DNA of 64,000 nucleotides from Dokdonella_A sp046347015 (GTDB taxonomy: Bacteria > Pseudomonadota > Gammaproteobacteria > Xanthomonadales > Rhodanobacteraceae), in the NCBI GenBank assembly GCA_046347015.1, contig JAXMHA010000007.1, positions 1 to 64,000 of the forward strand. Direction: 5' to 3'. This document shows, in pieces, positions 27,764-38,310 of this stretch. The translations under genes were made by a program, and so were the position numbers. Numbering within the stretch: the stretch's first letter is position 1; every line of letters begins with the position of its first letter. Under the pieces are notes generated by a model. That model was not told where the DNA came from, did no database searches, and was given only the letters and a program-made list of their open reading frames with translations.

Positions 27764-29203
27764 ATGCCGCCATCACGTGCCACGGGTGCGGGTCCGGGCT
27801 ATGCCGAGGCCGAGCGCCTGTGGCAAGCCGACCGCGCGACGGAAGCCGAGGCGATTCTACGCGAACTGGTCGCGCGCGATCCGCACCGCGAGGACGCCCC
27901 GCTGTTGCTGGCGACGATCGAGCGCGACAGTGGCCGCTTCGGTGCGGCTGCATCGACGTTGTTCGATGCCTGCCGGCGCCAGGGTTTCCCGGTCGACTTC
28001 ACGTTGCGCGCCGCCCAGTTCCTGCAACGTTGCCAACGGCCGGGACTGGCGGCCGATGCTTGCGAAGCGGCTCTGGCGGGTGGCGCGGGCGGACCCGAGC
28101 TCCACGCCGTGGCCGGCAACATGCGGCTCGAATGCGGGGCGTTCGCCGCCGCTCGGACGCACTACCTCGCCGCCCTCGATGGCGGCATCGACCTCGAACG
28201 CTGGTTCGTGCTCGCCGCCCTGGCGCGCACCCAGCGTTACGACGATGCGGAGCATCCGGACTTCGCGCGGTTTCGTGGCCACGTCGAATCCGACGGTGCC
28301 TCACCGCGCGCCCGTGCGGCCACCTTGTTCGGTCTCGCCAAGGCGAGCGACGATGTCGGCGACGTGGTGGCGGCGGTCGCCGCGCTGCGCAAGGGGAACG
28401 CACTCGTGCGCGGCATCGTGCCGTGGTCGCCGTCGGTCTGGGACCAGTCGGTCCGGGCGCGGCAGCAGGAACGACCTTCCGCACTGCCGGCGTCCGATGG
28501 TTTCGCACCGGTGTTCGTCGTCGGCCTGCCGCGCAGCGGCACGACGTTGACGGCCTCGCTGCTCGCGCGCCGCACCGGCGCGCGCGACCGTGGCGAACTG
28601 CGCACCTTCGGCTATGTCGCCAACACGTTGATTGCCGGCCGGCATCTCGCCGACTCCGGAGCACTGTCCGAGGGAGCACGGTTGTACCGTGCGCATGCGG
28701 TGCAGGACGACGCGCCGGCGGTGGCCTACATCGACCAGGATCCGCTGAACTTCCGCTGGCTGCATCTCGTGACGGCGATGTTTCCCGGGGCGCGCATCGT
28801 CCACTGCATGCGTGCGCGGCGGGACGTCGTGTTGTCGCTGTGGAGCCAGGACTTCGCGCACCCGGACGAAGCGTTCGCCTTCGATTTTCCATCGATCGTG
28901 GGCTTCGCGGAGGGTCACGACCGCCTGCTGCGGCACTGGCACCGCACGTTGCGCACGCCCATCGAGACCGTGCATTACGAATCGCTGGTTGCAGACCCGG
29001 ACGGGGTCATCGGTGAACTCGCGCACCGCCTCGGCTTGCCGGAATCCCCGGCGTCGCAAGCGCCTGATGCGCCGATCGAGTCGGCCAGCCTCTGGCAGGC
29101 CCGCCAGCCGGTCTACACGACGTCGGTGGGCCGCTGGCGGCGCTACCTGCCGTTCGTGCCCGAGCTCGCGGCCGGATTCGACGATCCCCCCGCGCGGGCC
29201 TGA
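27764..29203 (+). CDS. TPR-repeat sulfotransferase D
   Basis: A 479-residue protein with short helical repeats (AEAERLWQADRATEAEAILRE, AAASTLFDACRRQGF) and a sulfotransferase domain from about residue 248 (PVFVVGLPRSGTTLTASLLA). The 3'-phosphate region is RIVHCMRARRDVVLSLWSQ. The C-terminal segment SASLWQARQPVYTTSVGRW matches copy B. The ATG at 27764 is chosen because the preceding sequence is antisense to copy C. The gene is convergent with pilU, 12 bases away. The acceptor is unknown. Confidence 0.9.
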   Translation: MPPSRATGAGPGYAEAERLWQADRATEAEAILRELVARDPHREDAPLLLATIERDSGRFGAAASTLFDACRRQGFPVDFTLRAAQFLQRCQRPGLAADACEAALAGGAGGPELHAVAGNMRLECGAFAAARTHYLAALDGGIDLERWFVLAALARTQRYDDAEHPDFARFRGHVESDGASPRARAATLFGLAKASDDVGDVVAAVAALRKGNALVRGIVPWSPSVWDQSVRARQQERPSALPASDGFAPVFVVGLPRSGTTLTASLLARRTGARDRGELRTFGYVANTLIAGRHLADSGALSEGARLYRAHAVQDDAPAVAYIDQDPLNFRWLHLVTAMFPGARIVHCMRARRDVVLSLWSQDFAHPDEAFAFDFPSIVGFAEGHDRLLRHWHRTLRTPIETVHYESLVADPDGVIGELAHRLGLPESPASQAPDAPIESASLWQARQPVYTTSVGRWRRYLPFVPELAAGFDDPPARA

Positions 29204-29215
29204 TTGCCCACGCGG

Positions 29216-30319
29216 TCAGTACGCCGCCGTCTCGAGGTCTTCCTGCATCGGCGAATCGCCGCCTTCGGCCAGCCGGATCTTGAGCGCGAGGCCATCGCGC
29301 GAATCGGCGTGGTTGAGCGCTTCCTCGAGTTCGATCTTGCCTTCCTTGTACAGCGCGTACAGCGACTGGTCGAAGGTCTGCATGCCTTCCTGCAGGCTGC
29401 GGTCCATCGCTTCCTTGACCTCGTGGATCTGGCCGCGGCGGAGCAGGTCGCGGATGTGCGGCGTGTTGATCAGCACTTCGACCGCGGGCAGGCGGTGGCC
29501 GTCCTTGCCCATCACGAGGCGCTGGCTGATGACGGCTTTCAGGTTCAGCGCGACGTTCATCAGGATGTTCTTGTGCGCGGCATCCGGGAAGAAGTTCAGG
29601 ATGCGTTCGATCGTCTGGTCGGCGTTGTTCGAGTGCAGCGTCGCGAGGCACAGGTGCCCGGTTTCCGAGAACGTGATCGCGGCCTCCATCGTGTCGGCAT
29701 CGCGGATCTCGCCGATCAGGATCACGTCGGGCGCCTCGCGCATCGCGTTCTTCAGTGCTTCGTGGTAGCTGTGCGTGTCGAGGCCGACTTCGCGCTGGTT
29801 GACGACCGACTTCTTGTGCCGGTAGAGGTATTCGATCGGATCCTCGATCGTCAGGATGTGTCCGGAGGTGTTCTGGTTGCGGTGGTCGATCATCGATGCC
29901 AAGGTCGTCGACTTGCCCGAGCCGGTCGCGCCGACCAGCAACACGAGGCCGCGCGGTTCCATGATGATCTGCTTGAACAACGGCGGCAGGCGCAACTGCT
30001 CGATGGTCGGGATCTCGCTCTTGATCGCGCGGATCACCATGCCGACCTCGCCGCGCTGCTTGAACACGTTGATGCGAAAACGCCCGGCGTCCTTGACCGC
30101 GATCGCCATGTTCAGCTCGAGCGCCTTCTCGAACTGCGGTACCTGGCCTTCGTCCATCAGCGAATAGGCGATCTTCTTCACCATGCCGCCCGGCAAGCCG
30201 GTGTTGCCGAGCGGGTACAGCCGCCCTTCGACCTTGATGTTCACCGGCGCGCCGGTGGTCAGGAACATGTCCGAGGCACCCTTCTCGGTCATGAGCTTGA
30301 GGAAGTAACCGATATCCAC
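29216..30319 (-). CDS. pilU: Type IV pilus retraction-associated ATPase PilU
   Basis: A 367-residue hexameric secretion ATPase of the PilT/PilU family that assists pilus retraction at the inner membrane. It has Walker A GATGSGKSTT (130-139), Asp-box TIEDPIEYLYRHK, Walker B ILIGEIRDADTMEAA, and His-box HLCLATLHSNNADQT. The N-terminus MDIGYFLKLMTEKGASDMFLTT and the acidic C-terminal extension (SPMQEDLE) match PilU of Xanthomonas and not the shorter PilT. The GTG at 30319 follows GGGGAGAGAC and is preferred over the upstream start at 30418. No pilT gene is adjacent in the window. Confidence 0.93.
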   Translation of the reverse strand: MDIGYFLKLMTEKGASDMFLTTGAPVNIKVEGRLYPLGNTGLPGGMVKKIAYSLMDEGQVPQFEKALELNMAIAVKDAGRFRINVFKQRGEVGMVIRAIKSEIPTIEQLRLPPLFKQIIMEPRGLVLLVGATGSGKSTTLASMIDHRNQNTSGHILTIEDPIEYLYRHKKSVVNQREVGLDTHSYHEALKNAMREAPDVILIGEIRDADTMEAAITFSETGHLCLATLHSNNADQTIERILNFFPDAAHKNILMNVALNLKAVISQRLVMGKDGHRLPAVEVLINTPHIRDLLRRGQIHEVKEAMDRSLQEGMQTFDQSLYALYKEGKIELEEALNHADSRDGLALKIRLAEGGDSPMQEDLETAAY

Positions 30320-30423
30320 GTCTCTCCCCTCGAATGCGCGTCGTCCGACGCGGCCGTTGCCAAACCGGGGCCGCGGTTCCCACAATAGGCGGGGCGGCAA
30401 GCCCCGCGCGAGCAGCACTCCTT

Positions 30424-30813
30424 ATGACACCACGGACGACAAAAATCCATGCGTTCATCACGGTTTCGGCCGTGCTGGGCCTTGCCGCCTGCAGCCCGGC
30501 CCGCCCGCCGTTGGCGGACCTCGATGCCGCGGCGCGTGGTTTGGCCGCGGCGCGGGCCGCCAATGCGCCGATGCTGGCACCCGCGGATTTCACCGCCGCC
30601 CGCAGCCGGCTCGACCAGGCGCAGTCGGCCGAACAGGATGGCGACTTCGACGCGGCAGGTTGGTTCGCGCGTGAATCGGCGGCCAGCAGCGAACTCGCCG
30701 AAGCGCGGGCGCGGGCGGCGACATTGCGCAAGGCCATCGACCAGTTGCGCACGCAGAACGCCGACCTTCGGGCGAACCTCGGGCCGGACGCGCCACCGGG
30801 GGACGGTCAATGA
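30424..30813 (+). CDS. DUF4398-type lipoprotein
   Basis: A 129-residue protein with a lipoprotein signal peptide (lipobox LAAC at the end of ITVSAVLGLAAC), so it should be anchored in the envelope. The mature part is alpha-helical (ARSRLDQAQSAEQDGDFDAA) and fits the DUF4398 pattern. The end overlaps the next gene by four bases (ATGA), so the two proteins are probably made together. DUF4398 proteins often precede OmpA-like proteins, as here. The precise role is unknown. Confidence 0.8.
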   Translation: MTPRTTKIHAFITVSAVLGLAACSPARPPLADLDAAARGLAAARAANAPMLAPADFTAARSRLDQAQSAEQDGDFDAAGWFARESAASSELAEARARAATLRKAIDQLRTQNADLRANLGPDAPPGDGQ

Positions 30814-31706
30814 TCGTGTCGGCCCGCCGTCTTGCCGTCCTCGCCGCCGGTGCCTGCATCGCCGCTTCTGCGCTGGCGCGCGACGACGCCTACTCCCGTC
30901 TCGTTGGCGAGTTCAATGCACTGGCGACGACTCCGTCAGTCGTCAAGGATGCACCGGCGCAACTGGCGCTCGCGCGCGGCACGCTCGACCAGCTTGCCGA
31001 TGCGGGCCGCAAGGCACGTCCGCATCTCGAGTACATCGCGCAACAGCGGATCGACATCGTGCGTGCGGCGGTCGAGGTGGCAACGCTGACGCGCGAGCGG
31101 GACACGTTGCAACGCGAGCACGACCGACTCCTGCTGGCCGCGGCCCGTCGCGATGCCGCGCAGGCTCGCGTGGAACTCGAGAAACAGCGGCTGCAGGCAC
31201 AGATCCGCACGGAGGAAGCCGAACGGCTGGCCAGCGAGGCGGAGGCGGCCCGGACCCAGGAAGCGGAAGCGACCAAGGCGGCGCAGGCGGCGCAGGCGAC
31301 GGCAATGCAGGCGAAGAAGATGGCGGCGACGCAAGCCCAAGCCGCGGCACTGGCGAAGAAGGAAGCCGAACTCGCGTCGTCGCTCGGTGGTTCCGGGTCC
31401 GGCAAGGCATCGCCGTCGGCTCCACGCGTGCACCGCATTCCGGTGCGGATCTTTGTGTCCGACAAAGCCGTGTTCGCGGCGGGCAGCTCGGCCGCGATCC
31501 GGGATGCGGCGGCGTTCGTCAAGGCCGCCGGAACGCCGGTGCGGATCGAGATGCGGGCCGCGACGAAGGCGCTGGCCGAGCAGCGGGCGCAGGCGCTGCG
31601 CAAGGCGCTGGTGGAAACCGGCATTGCCGGCACCCGCCTGACGATTTCCGCAGCGGCCGCAAAGGCCGCGCGCGTCGAACTGGTGGCTCGTCCGTCGGGC
31701 GACTGA
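30810..31706 (+). CDS. Exported coiled-coil protein with OmpA-like C-terminus
   Basis: A 298-residue protein. A signal peptide is followed by a long coiled coil (about residues 75-195) rich in Ala, Glu, Gln and Arg. After a glycine/serine linker comes a C-terminal domain (from about 205) beginning RIPVRIFVSDKAVFAAGSS. Its spacing (VRIEMRAATKALAEQRAQALRKALVETGI) recalls OmpA-family peptidoglycan-binding domains, though the key Asp and Arg positions are not clearly conserved. It overlaps the upstream DUF4398 lipoprotein gene. A structural role between outer membrane and cell wall is inferred. Confidence 0.8.
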   Translation: MIVSARRLAVLAAGACIAASALARDDAYSRLVGEFNALATTPSVVKDAPAQLALARGTLDQLADAGRKARPHLEYIAQQRIDIVRAAVEVATLTRERDTLQREHDRLLLAAARRDAAQARVELEKQRLQAQIRTEEAERLASEAEAARTQEAEATKAAQAAQATAMQAKKMAATQAQAAALAKKEAELASSLGGSGSGKASPSAPRVHRIPVRIFVSDKAVFAAGSSAAIRDAAAFVKAAGTPVRIEMRAATKALAEQRAQALRKALVETGIAGTRLTISAAAAKAARVELVARPSGD

Positions 31707-31825
31707 ATCCACCATCGGCCGTGCTGCCTGCGGGCTGGAGCGCCATTGGGCACGGGGTCTGGCCTGGATTCCTGAACTGTCGGCCGGCGGCGCCCGTCGA
31801 CCTCCGAAGGGCCACCCGGCCGGCA

Positions 31826-31854
31826 TTGGAAACGCCCGCATCGACCGTTATAAG
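31826..31854 (+). promoter_or_regulatory. Probable sigma-70 promoter of the FG-GAP gene
   Basis: TTGGAA (31826-31831) and TATAAG (31849-31854) are separated by 17 bases. They lie about 115 bases upstream of the ATG at 31969. Confidence 0.6.
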
Positions 31855-31968
31855 ATTCACGGACGGACCGTAAACAGGGGGTCCGAATGTGCCCGGACCC
31901 GGCCGCGTGCCGGCCGTGTGTCTCGAGCAGCGGATGCTTCGTTCCAGGAGCAGTTCTTCGGAGGTCAT

Positions 31969-33577
31969 ATGTCAGTTCTGTCAGGCGCCCGCAGCGGGTG
32001 GATGCTCGGCTGCGCGTTGGCGGCCATGGTCGTTGCAGGTGCCGGCATCTTGGCGCCGGAAGTTGCCGGTGCCTTTCCGGCCACGATGCAACTGGCTTCG
32101 TTGAAGCCGGAAAACGGCGGGAACGGAACCGTCGGTGTCGTGTTCAACAGCGCGCTGGGCCTGCAATCCGGCAACGCCTTGAGCAACGTCAGGGTCGTCG
32201 GCGATATCAATGGTGACGGCATTGCCGACATTGCGATGGGAGTCCCGCAGTACGACAACCCCAATGTCTCCACCGGTGTCGTGTTCGTCGTGTTCGGCGC
32301 GTCAGGGTGGCCGGCGCGCTTCGATCTCGGAGACCCTGGATGGAACGAACGGCTTCCGGCTCGATCCGGGCACCCAGATCAACGACCTGTACCTTGGGCG
32401 GCTGTTGGCGCCGGGCGGAGACGTCAACGCCGACGGTCGGCAGGACCTGTTGCTCGCTTCCCAGCAACGGGCGTACGCGGTATTCGGGCACGCCCCGGGT
32501 GATCCGGCTTTCGCGGCCGAGATCACGTTGCCCGCCCTCGACGGAACGGATGGTTTCCTCATCACCGCACCGGCCGGTTCCGGATACAACTCGATCACCG
32601 GGCTCGATACCGGCGATACCGACGGCGATGGCGTCTCGGATGTGGTCGCAGCCGATCAGTACTACCCGCTCTTCACGGCCCCGGTGGGCGCGATCTTCTC
32701 GGTCTACGGCCACGCCGACCCGTTCGGTTCGCAGTTTTCACTCGATGGCGTCGACGGCACCAACGGATTCCGGATGGATGGCGCGGCCGCGAACCAGGCG
32801 TTCGGCGGCATGCTGTCGTCGAGCAGCGACCTCAGCGGTGACGGACTCACCGATTTCGTGACGGTCGACAACTACGGTGCCGAAGGGGTGATCGTGTTCG
32901 GAACGCCGGGACCGCACCCCGCGTCGTTCACGATCCCGACGCTCGATGGCACCAATGGTTTCCGGTTCGTCGGCGATGGCCTCTCGAATTTCAACGTTGC
33001 CACGGGTGGTGACATCAATGCCGACGGCAAGCCGGACATGATGTTCTGCGAAGGCACCATCAGCCCGGGCCACAGCTTTCCCGGCCGTTCCTGTTACGTC
33101 GTGTTCGGCAGCGCGACGGGCTATCCGGCAACGCTGACTCCGGCACAACTCGACGGCACCAACGGCTTCACCTACCAGGCCGAGCCCTACGCGACGAAGA
33201 CCGGGGCCCAGGCCGCGATGGTCGGCGACATCAACAACGACGGGTACGACGATCTCGCGATCGGCACGGCAACCTTCCTGTTGCCCTCCGGCGGCAACCG
33301 CACCCTGGTGCACGTCATCTTCGGCAGCCCGAACGGCTTTCCGGCGACACTCGACCAGACTTACCTCGATGGCGTGCACGGTTTCCTGATCGATGCGCTC
33401 AGTACCGGCGCCTATGTGACGGGTGTTTCCGGAGGTGGCGACGTCAATGGCGATGGCGTCGATGACCTCGTGGTCTCGACCAGCAGTTCCAGCGAGGGCT
33501 CCATCGGCGACTTCGTCTACGTCGTCTACGGCAAGGGTGACGTGATCTTCCAGAACGGGTTCGATGCGCCGAATTGA
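31969..33577 (+). pseudogene. Secreted FG-GAP beta-propeller protein, frameshifted as sequenced
   Basis: A signal peptide (MSVLSGARSGWMLGCALAAM onward, cleaved near AGA) is followed by seven FG-GAP calcium-loop motifs: DINGDGIADIAMG, DVNADGRQDLLLA, DTDGDGVSDVVAA, DLSGDGLTDFVTV, DINADGKPDMMF, DINNDGYDDLAIG and DVNGDGVDDLVVS. They would build a seven-bladed propeller like integrin alpha heads. After the first blade the frame shifts by one base near 32328-32334. Repeat units normally read TLDGTNGF, and this is restored in the next frame if one base is removed. The protein ends GDVIFQNGFDAPN, the tail motif shared with three other exported proteins. Because everything after the shift is intact, a sequencing error or very recent mutation is likely. 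The ATG follows CGGAGGTCAT. Confidence 0.85.
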
Positions 33578-34182
33578 GGGATCGCCGGCACGGCGCGGTC
33601 CTTGGTTCCTGTCCGAGTGAAGTGTGCACCCCGTCGCCCGAATGAAGGACGAACACCGCCTTCAGGCGTGTTCGTCCGGGTACCTGATGACCCCCGGGAT
33701 GGACGTCCCCGGGGATCGGGCCAGGAGTGGTTGTCGAGCTGTCCCGGCTCGGGTCGTATTCTTCCATGACATTGTTTATGAAGGATTTTTACCAGCGTCA
33801 TTGGAGCGAGCCAACCGTTGGCTCCAGCTTTCCGAGGTTGCCAATTCCGGGGTGAAGGAGTAGCGTGTCCCTCCCGAGTGGCCACGCTGTCCAGCCCGCC
33901 GCTCGGGCCCAAGCCCGGAGCATGAGCGCGACCAAAGCAATCCTCGAGTCCCGTCTTCCGGTGTCCCCGGGAGAAGGGCGTGCGGGCGGAAGAAACCTGG
34001 CAGTGGCTTCCACCCCATGACCTTAAGGGCTCGCGGCGCATCGATCCACTCTGTCCGCGGGCGGCTTCGGTTCCGAAGCCATTTCGCAAGCTTGGTGTTC
34101 TCGTCCCGCAGCGCAGTAGCCGGCTTCGTGCCGGCTCACTGCGCCAGCGGTTTCCCTGCGCGCCTGTCGAGGAGGTCAGCTG
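33578..34182. other. Gene-free region
   Basis: About 600 bases without a convincing gene. Short frames (for example 33624-33863) lack homology-like features and good ribosome sites. A hairpin at 34113-34142 (GCAGT-a-GCCGGC, loop TTCGT, GCCGGC-tc-ACTGC) precedes the YdcH-like gene and may belong to its leader. Confidence 0.4.
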
Positions 34183-34422
34183 ATGTTTGAACAGCACGAG
34201 CAAGCGGAAGTCGATGCGCTGATCCAGCACAACGCCGAGTTCCGGAGCCTGTACCACCGGCACCGGGAACTCGACGGCAAGGTTCGCGATGCGGAGCTCG
34301 GCGTGCTGGCGGTGGACGATGTGACCTTGCTCAACATGAAGAAGGAAAAGCTCCACGCCAAGGACCGGTTGACGCAGTTGTGGGCCTTGTGCCGCAGGGC
34401 CAGCGGCGTGGTGAGTGCCTGA
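34183..34422 (+). CDS. YdcH/DUF465-family small protein
   Basis: A 79-residue helical protein of the DUF465 family. Typical features are the N-terminal HNAEFRSLYHRHRELDGKVRDAE and the C-terminal basic helix LLNMKKEKLHAKDRLTQL. The family forms small coiled hairpins in the cytoplasm; its role is not established. The ATG follows a strong ribosome site (GAGGAGGTCAGCTG). Two perfect hairpins follow the stop codon. Confidence 0.88.
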   Translation: MFEQHEQAEVDALIQHNAEFRSLYHRHRELDGKVRDAELGVLAVDDVTLLNMKKEKLHAKDRLTQLWALCRRASGVVSA

Positions 34423-34446
34423 CCCGATCGTAACCTTCGAGTGACC

Positions 34447-34476
34447 GGTCGCCCGGTCCGTTGAATCCGGGCGACC
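34447..34476 (+). terminator. Hairpin after the YdcH-like gene
   Basis: GGTCGCCCGG (34447-34456) and CCGGGCGACC (34467-34476) form a perfect 10-bp stem with a 10-base loop, 24 bases after the stop codon. A second imperfect hairpin follows at about 34477-34503. No T-run is present, so this may be a weak terminator or part of the leader of the next gene. Confidence 0.45.
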
Positions 34477-34642
34477 CTGGGCGCGGTACTCCAGGTACCC
34501 GCGCCGCTTGTGGCATGCCTCCGTTGCCGGTTGATCGCCGCGCTGACCGCAGTGCTTCGGTGCGGCCTTCGTCGGCCTCTCGTGCCGGCCAGCCGGCGGG
34601 TGTGGCGGCAATGACCGCAAGCCATCGTCGTGGAGCGTCAAC

Positions 34643-36010
<1,368 letters not shown>

Positions 36011-36019
36011 GGATTCCAC

Positions 36020-37211
36020 GTGTCCAAATCGTCCAGCAAGGCCACCACACCGCGCTCGAAGTCGCCATCCGGACTCGGCACCCGCGCGATCCACGCCGGC
36101 CAGCATCCCGACCCGTCGACCGGCGCGGTCATGACGCCGATTTACGCGACGTCGACCTATGCCCAGAAGAGCCCCGGTGTGCACCAGGGCTACGAATATT
36201 CGCGTACCCAGAATCCGACCCGGATGGCGTGGGAACGCTGCGTCGCGGACCTCGAAGGCGGCCGGCGCGGCTTCGCGTTCGCGTCGGGCATGGCGGCGAC
36301 GGCGACGGTGCTGGAGCTGCTCGACTCCGGTAGCCACGTCATCGCGATGGATGATCTCTACGGTGGCAGCTACCGCCTGTTCGAGCGGGTGCGCCGGCGC
36401 AGCGCCGGGCTCGACTTCACCTTCGTCGACTTGAACGACGCCGCGGCGTTGCAGGCGGCATTGCGGCCGAATACCCGCCTCATCTGGGCCGAGACGCCGA
36501 CCAACCCGATGCTGAAGCTGGTCGACCTCGGCCGGCTCGGCCAGTTCGCGCGCAAGCACGGGGTACTGCTCGCGGTCGACAACACGTTCAGCTCGCCGGT
36601 GCTGCAGCGCCCGCTGGAGCATGGCGCGGATTTGGTCGTGCATTCGGCGACGAAGTATCTCAATGGCCACTCGGACATGGTCGGCGGCGTCGCCATCGTC
36701 GGCGGCAACGACGAGCTCGCGGACCGCCTCGCGTTCCTGCAGAACTCCGTCGGCGCGATTGCCGGACCGTTCGACGCCTACCTCGCGTTGCGCGGCGGTG
36801 AAGACGCTGCACCTGCGCATGCGCGCGCATTGCGCGAATGCACTCGCGCTCGCGACGTGGCTCGAACATCATCCGGCCGTCGCGCGTGTGATCTACCCGG
36901 GCCTGAAGTCCCATCCGCAGCACGCGCTCGCGCGGCGCCAGATGGACGGTTTCGGCGGCATCGTCACGATCGAGGTGAAGGGCGGCCTCGGCAAGGCGCG
37001 GCGCGTGCTGGAGCGTTGCCGGCTGTTCGCGCTGGCGGAATCACTCGGCGGCGTCGAAAGCCTGATCGAACATCCGGCGATCATGACGCACGCATCGGTG
37101 CCACCGGCGAACCGGCGGCGCCTCGGCATCAGCGACGGATTGATCCGGCTGTCCGTGGGCGTCGAGGACGTCGACGACCTCAGGGCCGAACTCGAAGCAG
37201 CGCTCCGCTGA
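36020..37211 (+). pseudogene. Cystathionine gamma-lyase/gamma-synthase, one frameshift as sequenced
   Basis: A PLP enzyme of the Cys/Met metabolism family: GLGTRAIHAGQHPDPSTGAV, SGMAATATVLELL, VDNTFSSPVLQRP, and PLP lysine K212 in SATKYLNGHSDMVGG. At about 36795-36798 the frame shifts by one base. Removing one G from GCGGCGGTGAAG restores LRGVKTLHLRMRAHCANALALATWLEHHP and the rest to the stop at 37211. The GTG start at 36020 follows TGAGGA. Lying directly after cystathionine beta-synthase, it most likely completes reverse transsulfuration (cystathionine to cysteine). Gamma-synthase activity cannot be excluded from sequence alone. Confidence 0.85.
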
Positions 37212-37240
37212 CTGCCGCGGGGACGGTCGCCGCAGCTCGC

Positions 37241-37456
37241 TTACGGCCCGCCGCTCTGCTGGTCGATCGCCTGGTCGGTGCGCTTGGCCGATTCGTCCAG
37301 CACCTTTTGTATGTCGCGCGCCTTCTGCAAGTCCTGCAACTGGGCGTCGATCATCGTCTTTTGCGGCATGGCCGGCTTGGGCGCGGTTGGCGGGGCACTG
37401 CCGGAGCAACCCGCGAGGCCCGCGGCCAAGGCGAACACGGCGCTGATTCTGGGCAT
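37241..37456 (-). CDS. Small lipoprotein
   Basis: A 71-residue protein with a lipoprotein signal peptide ending in the lipobox LAGC, then a proline-rich spacer (SGSAPPTAPKPAMPQ) and an amphipathic helix (MIDAQLQDLQKARDIQKVLDES). The ATG at 37456 follows GGAGTGTGGCC; a GTG two codons earlier is an alternative. It should sit in the outer or inner membrane. It is not a recognised family. It is convergent with the transsulfuration genes and divergent from the SDR gene. Confidence 0.7.
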   Translation of the reverse strand: MPRISAVFALAAGLAGCSGSAPPTAPKPAMPQKTMIDAQLQDLQKARDIQKVLDESAKRTDQAIDQQSGGP

Positions 37457-37530
37457 GGCCACACTCCGGGTCGGGATCGGCTAGAGTCTGCGCCGACCGT
37501 TACATTGCCGACAAGCGTCCGGAGACCGCC

Positions 37531-38310
37531 ATGTCGAATCCGTCACGTTGGCGCCTCGATGGCCAGGTGGCGCTGGTCACGGGCGCGAGCCACGGCATCG
37601 GTTTCGCCTGTGCGCGCGAACTGCTTTCATTCGGAGCCGACGTGCTGCTCGTCGCGCGCGAGGAAGCCGGGCTCGAAGGCGCGCGCGGGGAGCTGGCGGA
37701 TGAATTCGAGGGGCGCATCGTGCGGGTGCTGGCCGCCGATGTCGCCGATCCCGAGCAGCGCCTCGAGGTCTTCGACTGGATTGCCGACCTCGACGTCGAG
37801 CTGTCACTGCTGGTCAACAACGTCGGTGGCAACATCGGCAAGCCGACGCTCGAGGTGCGCGGGGACGAACTCGATTGGGTCATCGAAACGAACCTGAAGA
37901 GCGTGTTCGAGATGAGCCGCCTTGCCCACCCGCACCTCGCCGAACACGCCAATGCCGCCATCGTCAATGTCGCGTCGGTTTCGGGATTGACGCACGTTCG
38001 GACCGGGTCGGCCTACGGCATGACCAAGGCGGCGGTCATGCAACTGACCCGCAATCTCGCGTGCGAATGGGCCGAGGACGGCATCCGCGTCAACGCGGTC
38101 GCGCCGTGGTACATCCGCACGCGACGCACCGAGCCCGACCTGTCCGACCCGGACCGACTCGAGGAAGTCCTCGAGCGGACGCCGATGCGGCGCGTCGGTG
38201 AAGCCGAGGAAGTCGCCGCGGCAGCCGCATTCCTCTGCCTGCCGGCCGCCAGCTACATCACCGGTGAAGTCATCGCCGTCGACGGCGGATTCCTGCACTA
38301 CGGGTTCTGA
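37531..38310 (+). CDS. Short-chain dehydrogenase/reductase
   Basis: A 259-residue classical SDR. It has the cofactor loop TGASHGIG (17-24), NNVGG (96-100), a Ser near 149-151, and catalytic Y162 and K166 in AYGMTK. An acidic or basic specificity residue after the second strand reads VAREEAG, which favours NADP. The C-terminus SYITGEVIAVDGGFLHYGF is typical of SDR oxidoreductases of the tropinone-reductase-like group. The substrate is unknown. Its stop codon is immediately followed by the GTG of the glycosyltransferase gene. Confidence 0.92.
   Translation: MSNPSRWRLDGQVALVTGASHGIGFACARELLSFGADVLLVAREEAGLEGARGELADEFEGRIVRVLAADVADPEQRLEVFDWIADLDVELSLLVNNVGGNIGKPTLEVRGDELDWVIETNLKSVFEMSRLAHPHLAEHANAAIVNVASVSGLTHVRTGSAYGMTKAAVMQLTRNLACEWAEDGIRVNAVAPWYIRTRRTEPDLSDPDRLEEVLERTPMRRVGEAEEVAAAAAFLCLPAASYITGEVIAVDGGFLHYGF

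Noticed and set aside
33624..33863. 79-codon frame in the gap after the FG-GAP gene
   Set aside because: No ribosome site, no similarity to a known family, and low-complexity composition.
34423..34642. Possible riboswitch before cystathionine beta-synthase
   Set aside because: Hairpins are present, but the conserved cores of SAM, SAH or related riboswitches could not be recognised.
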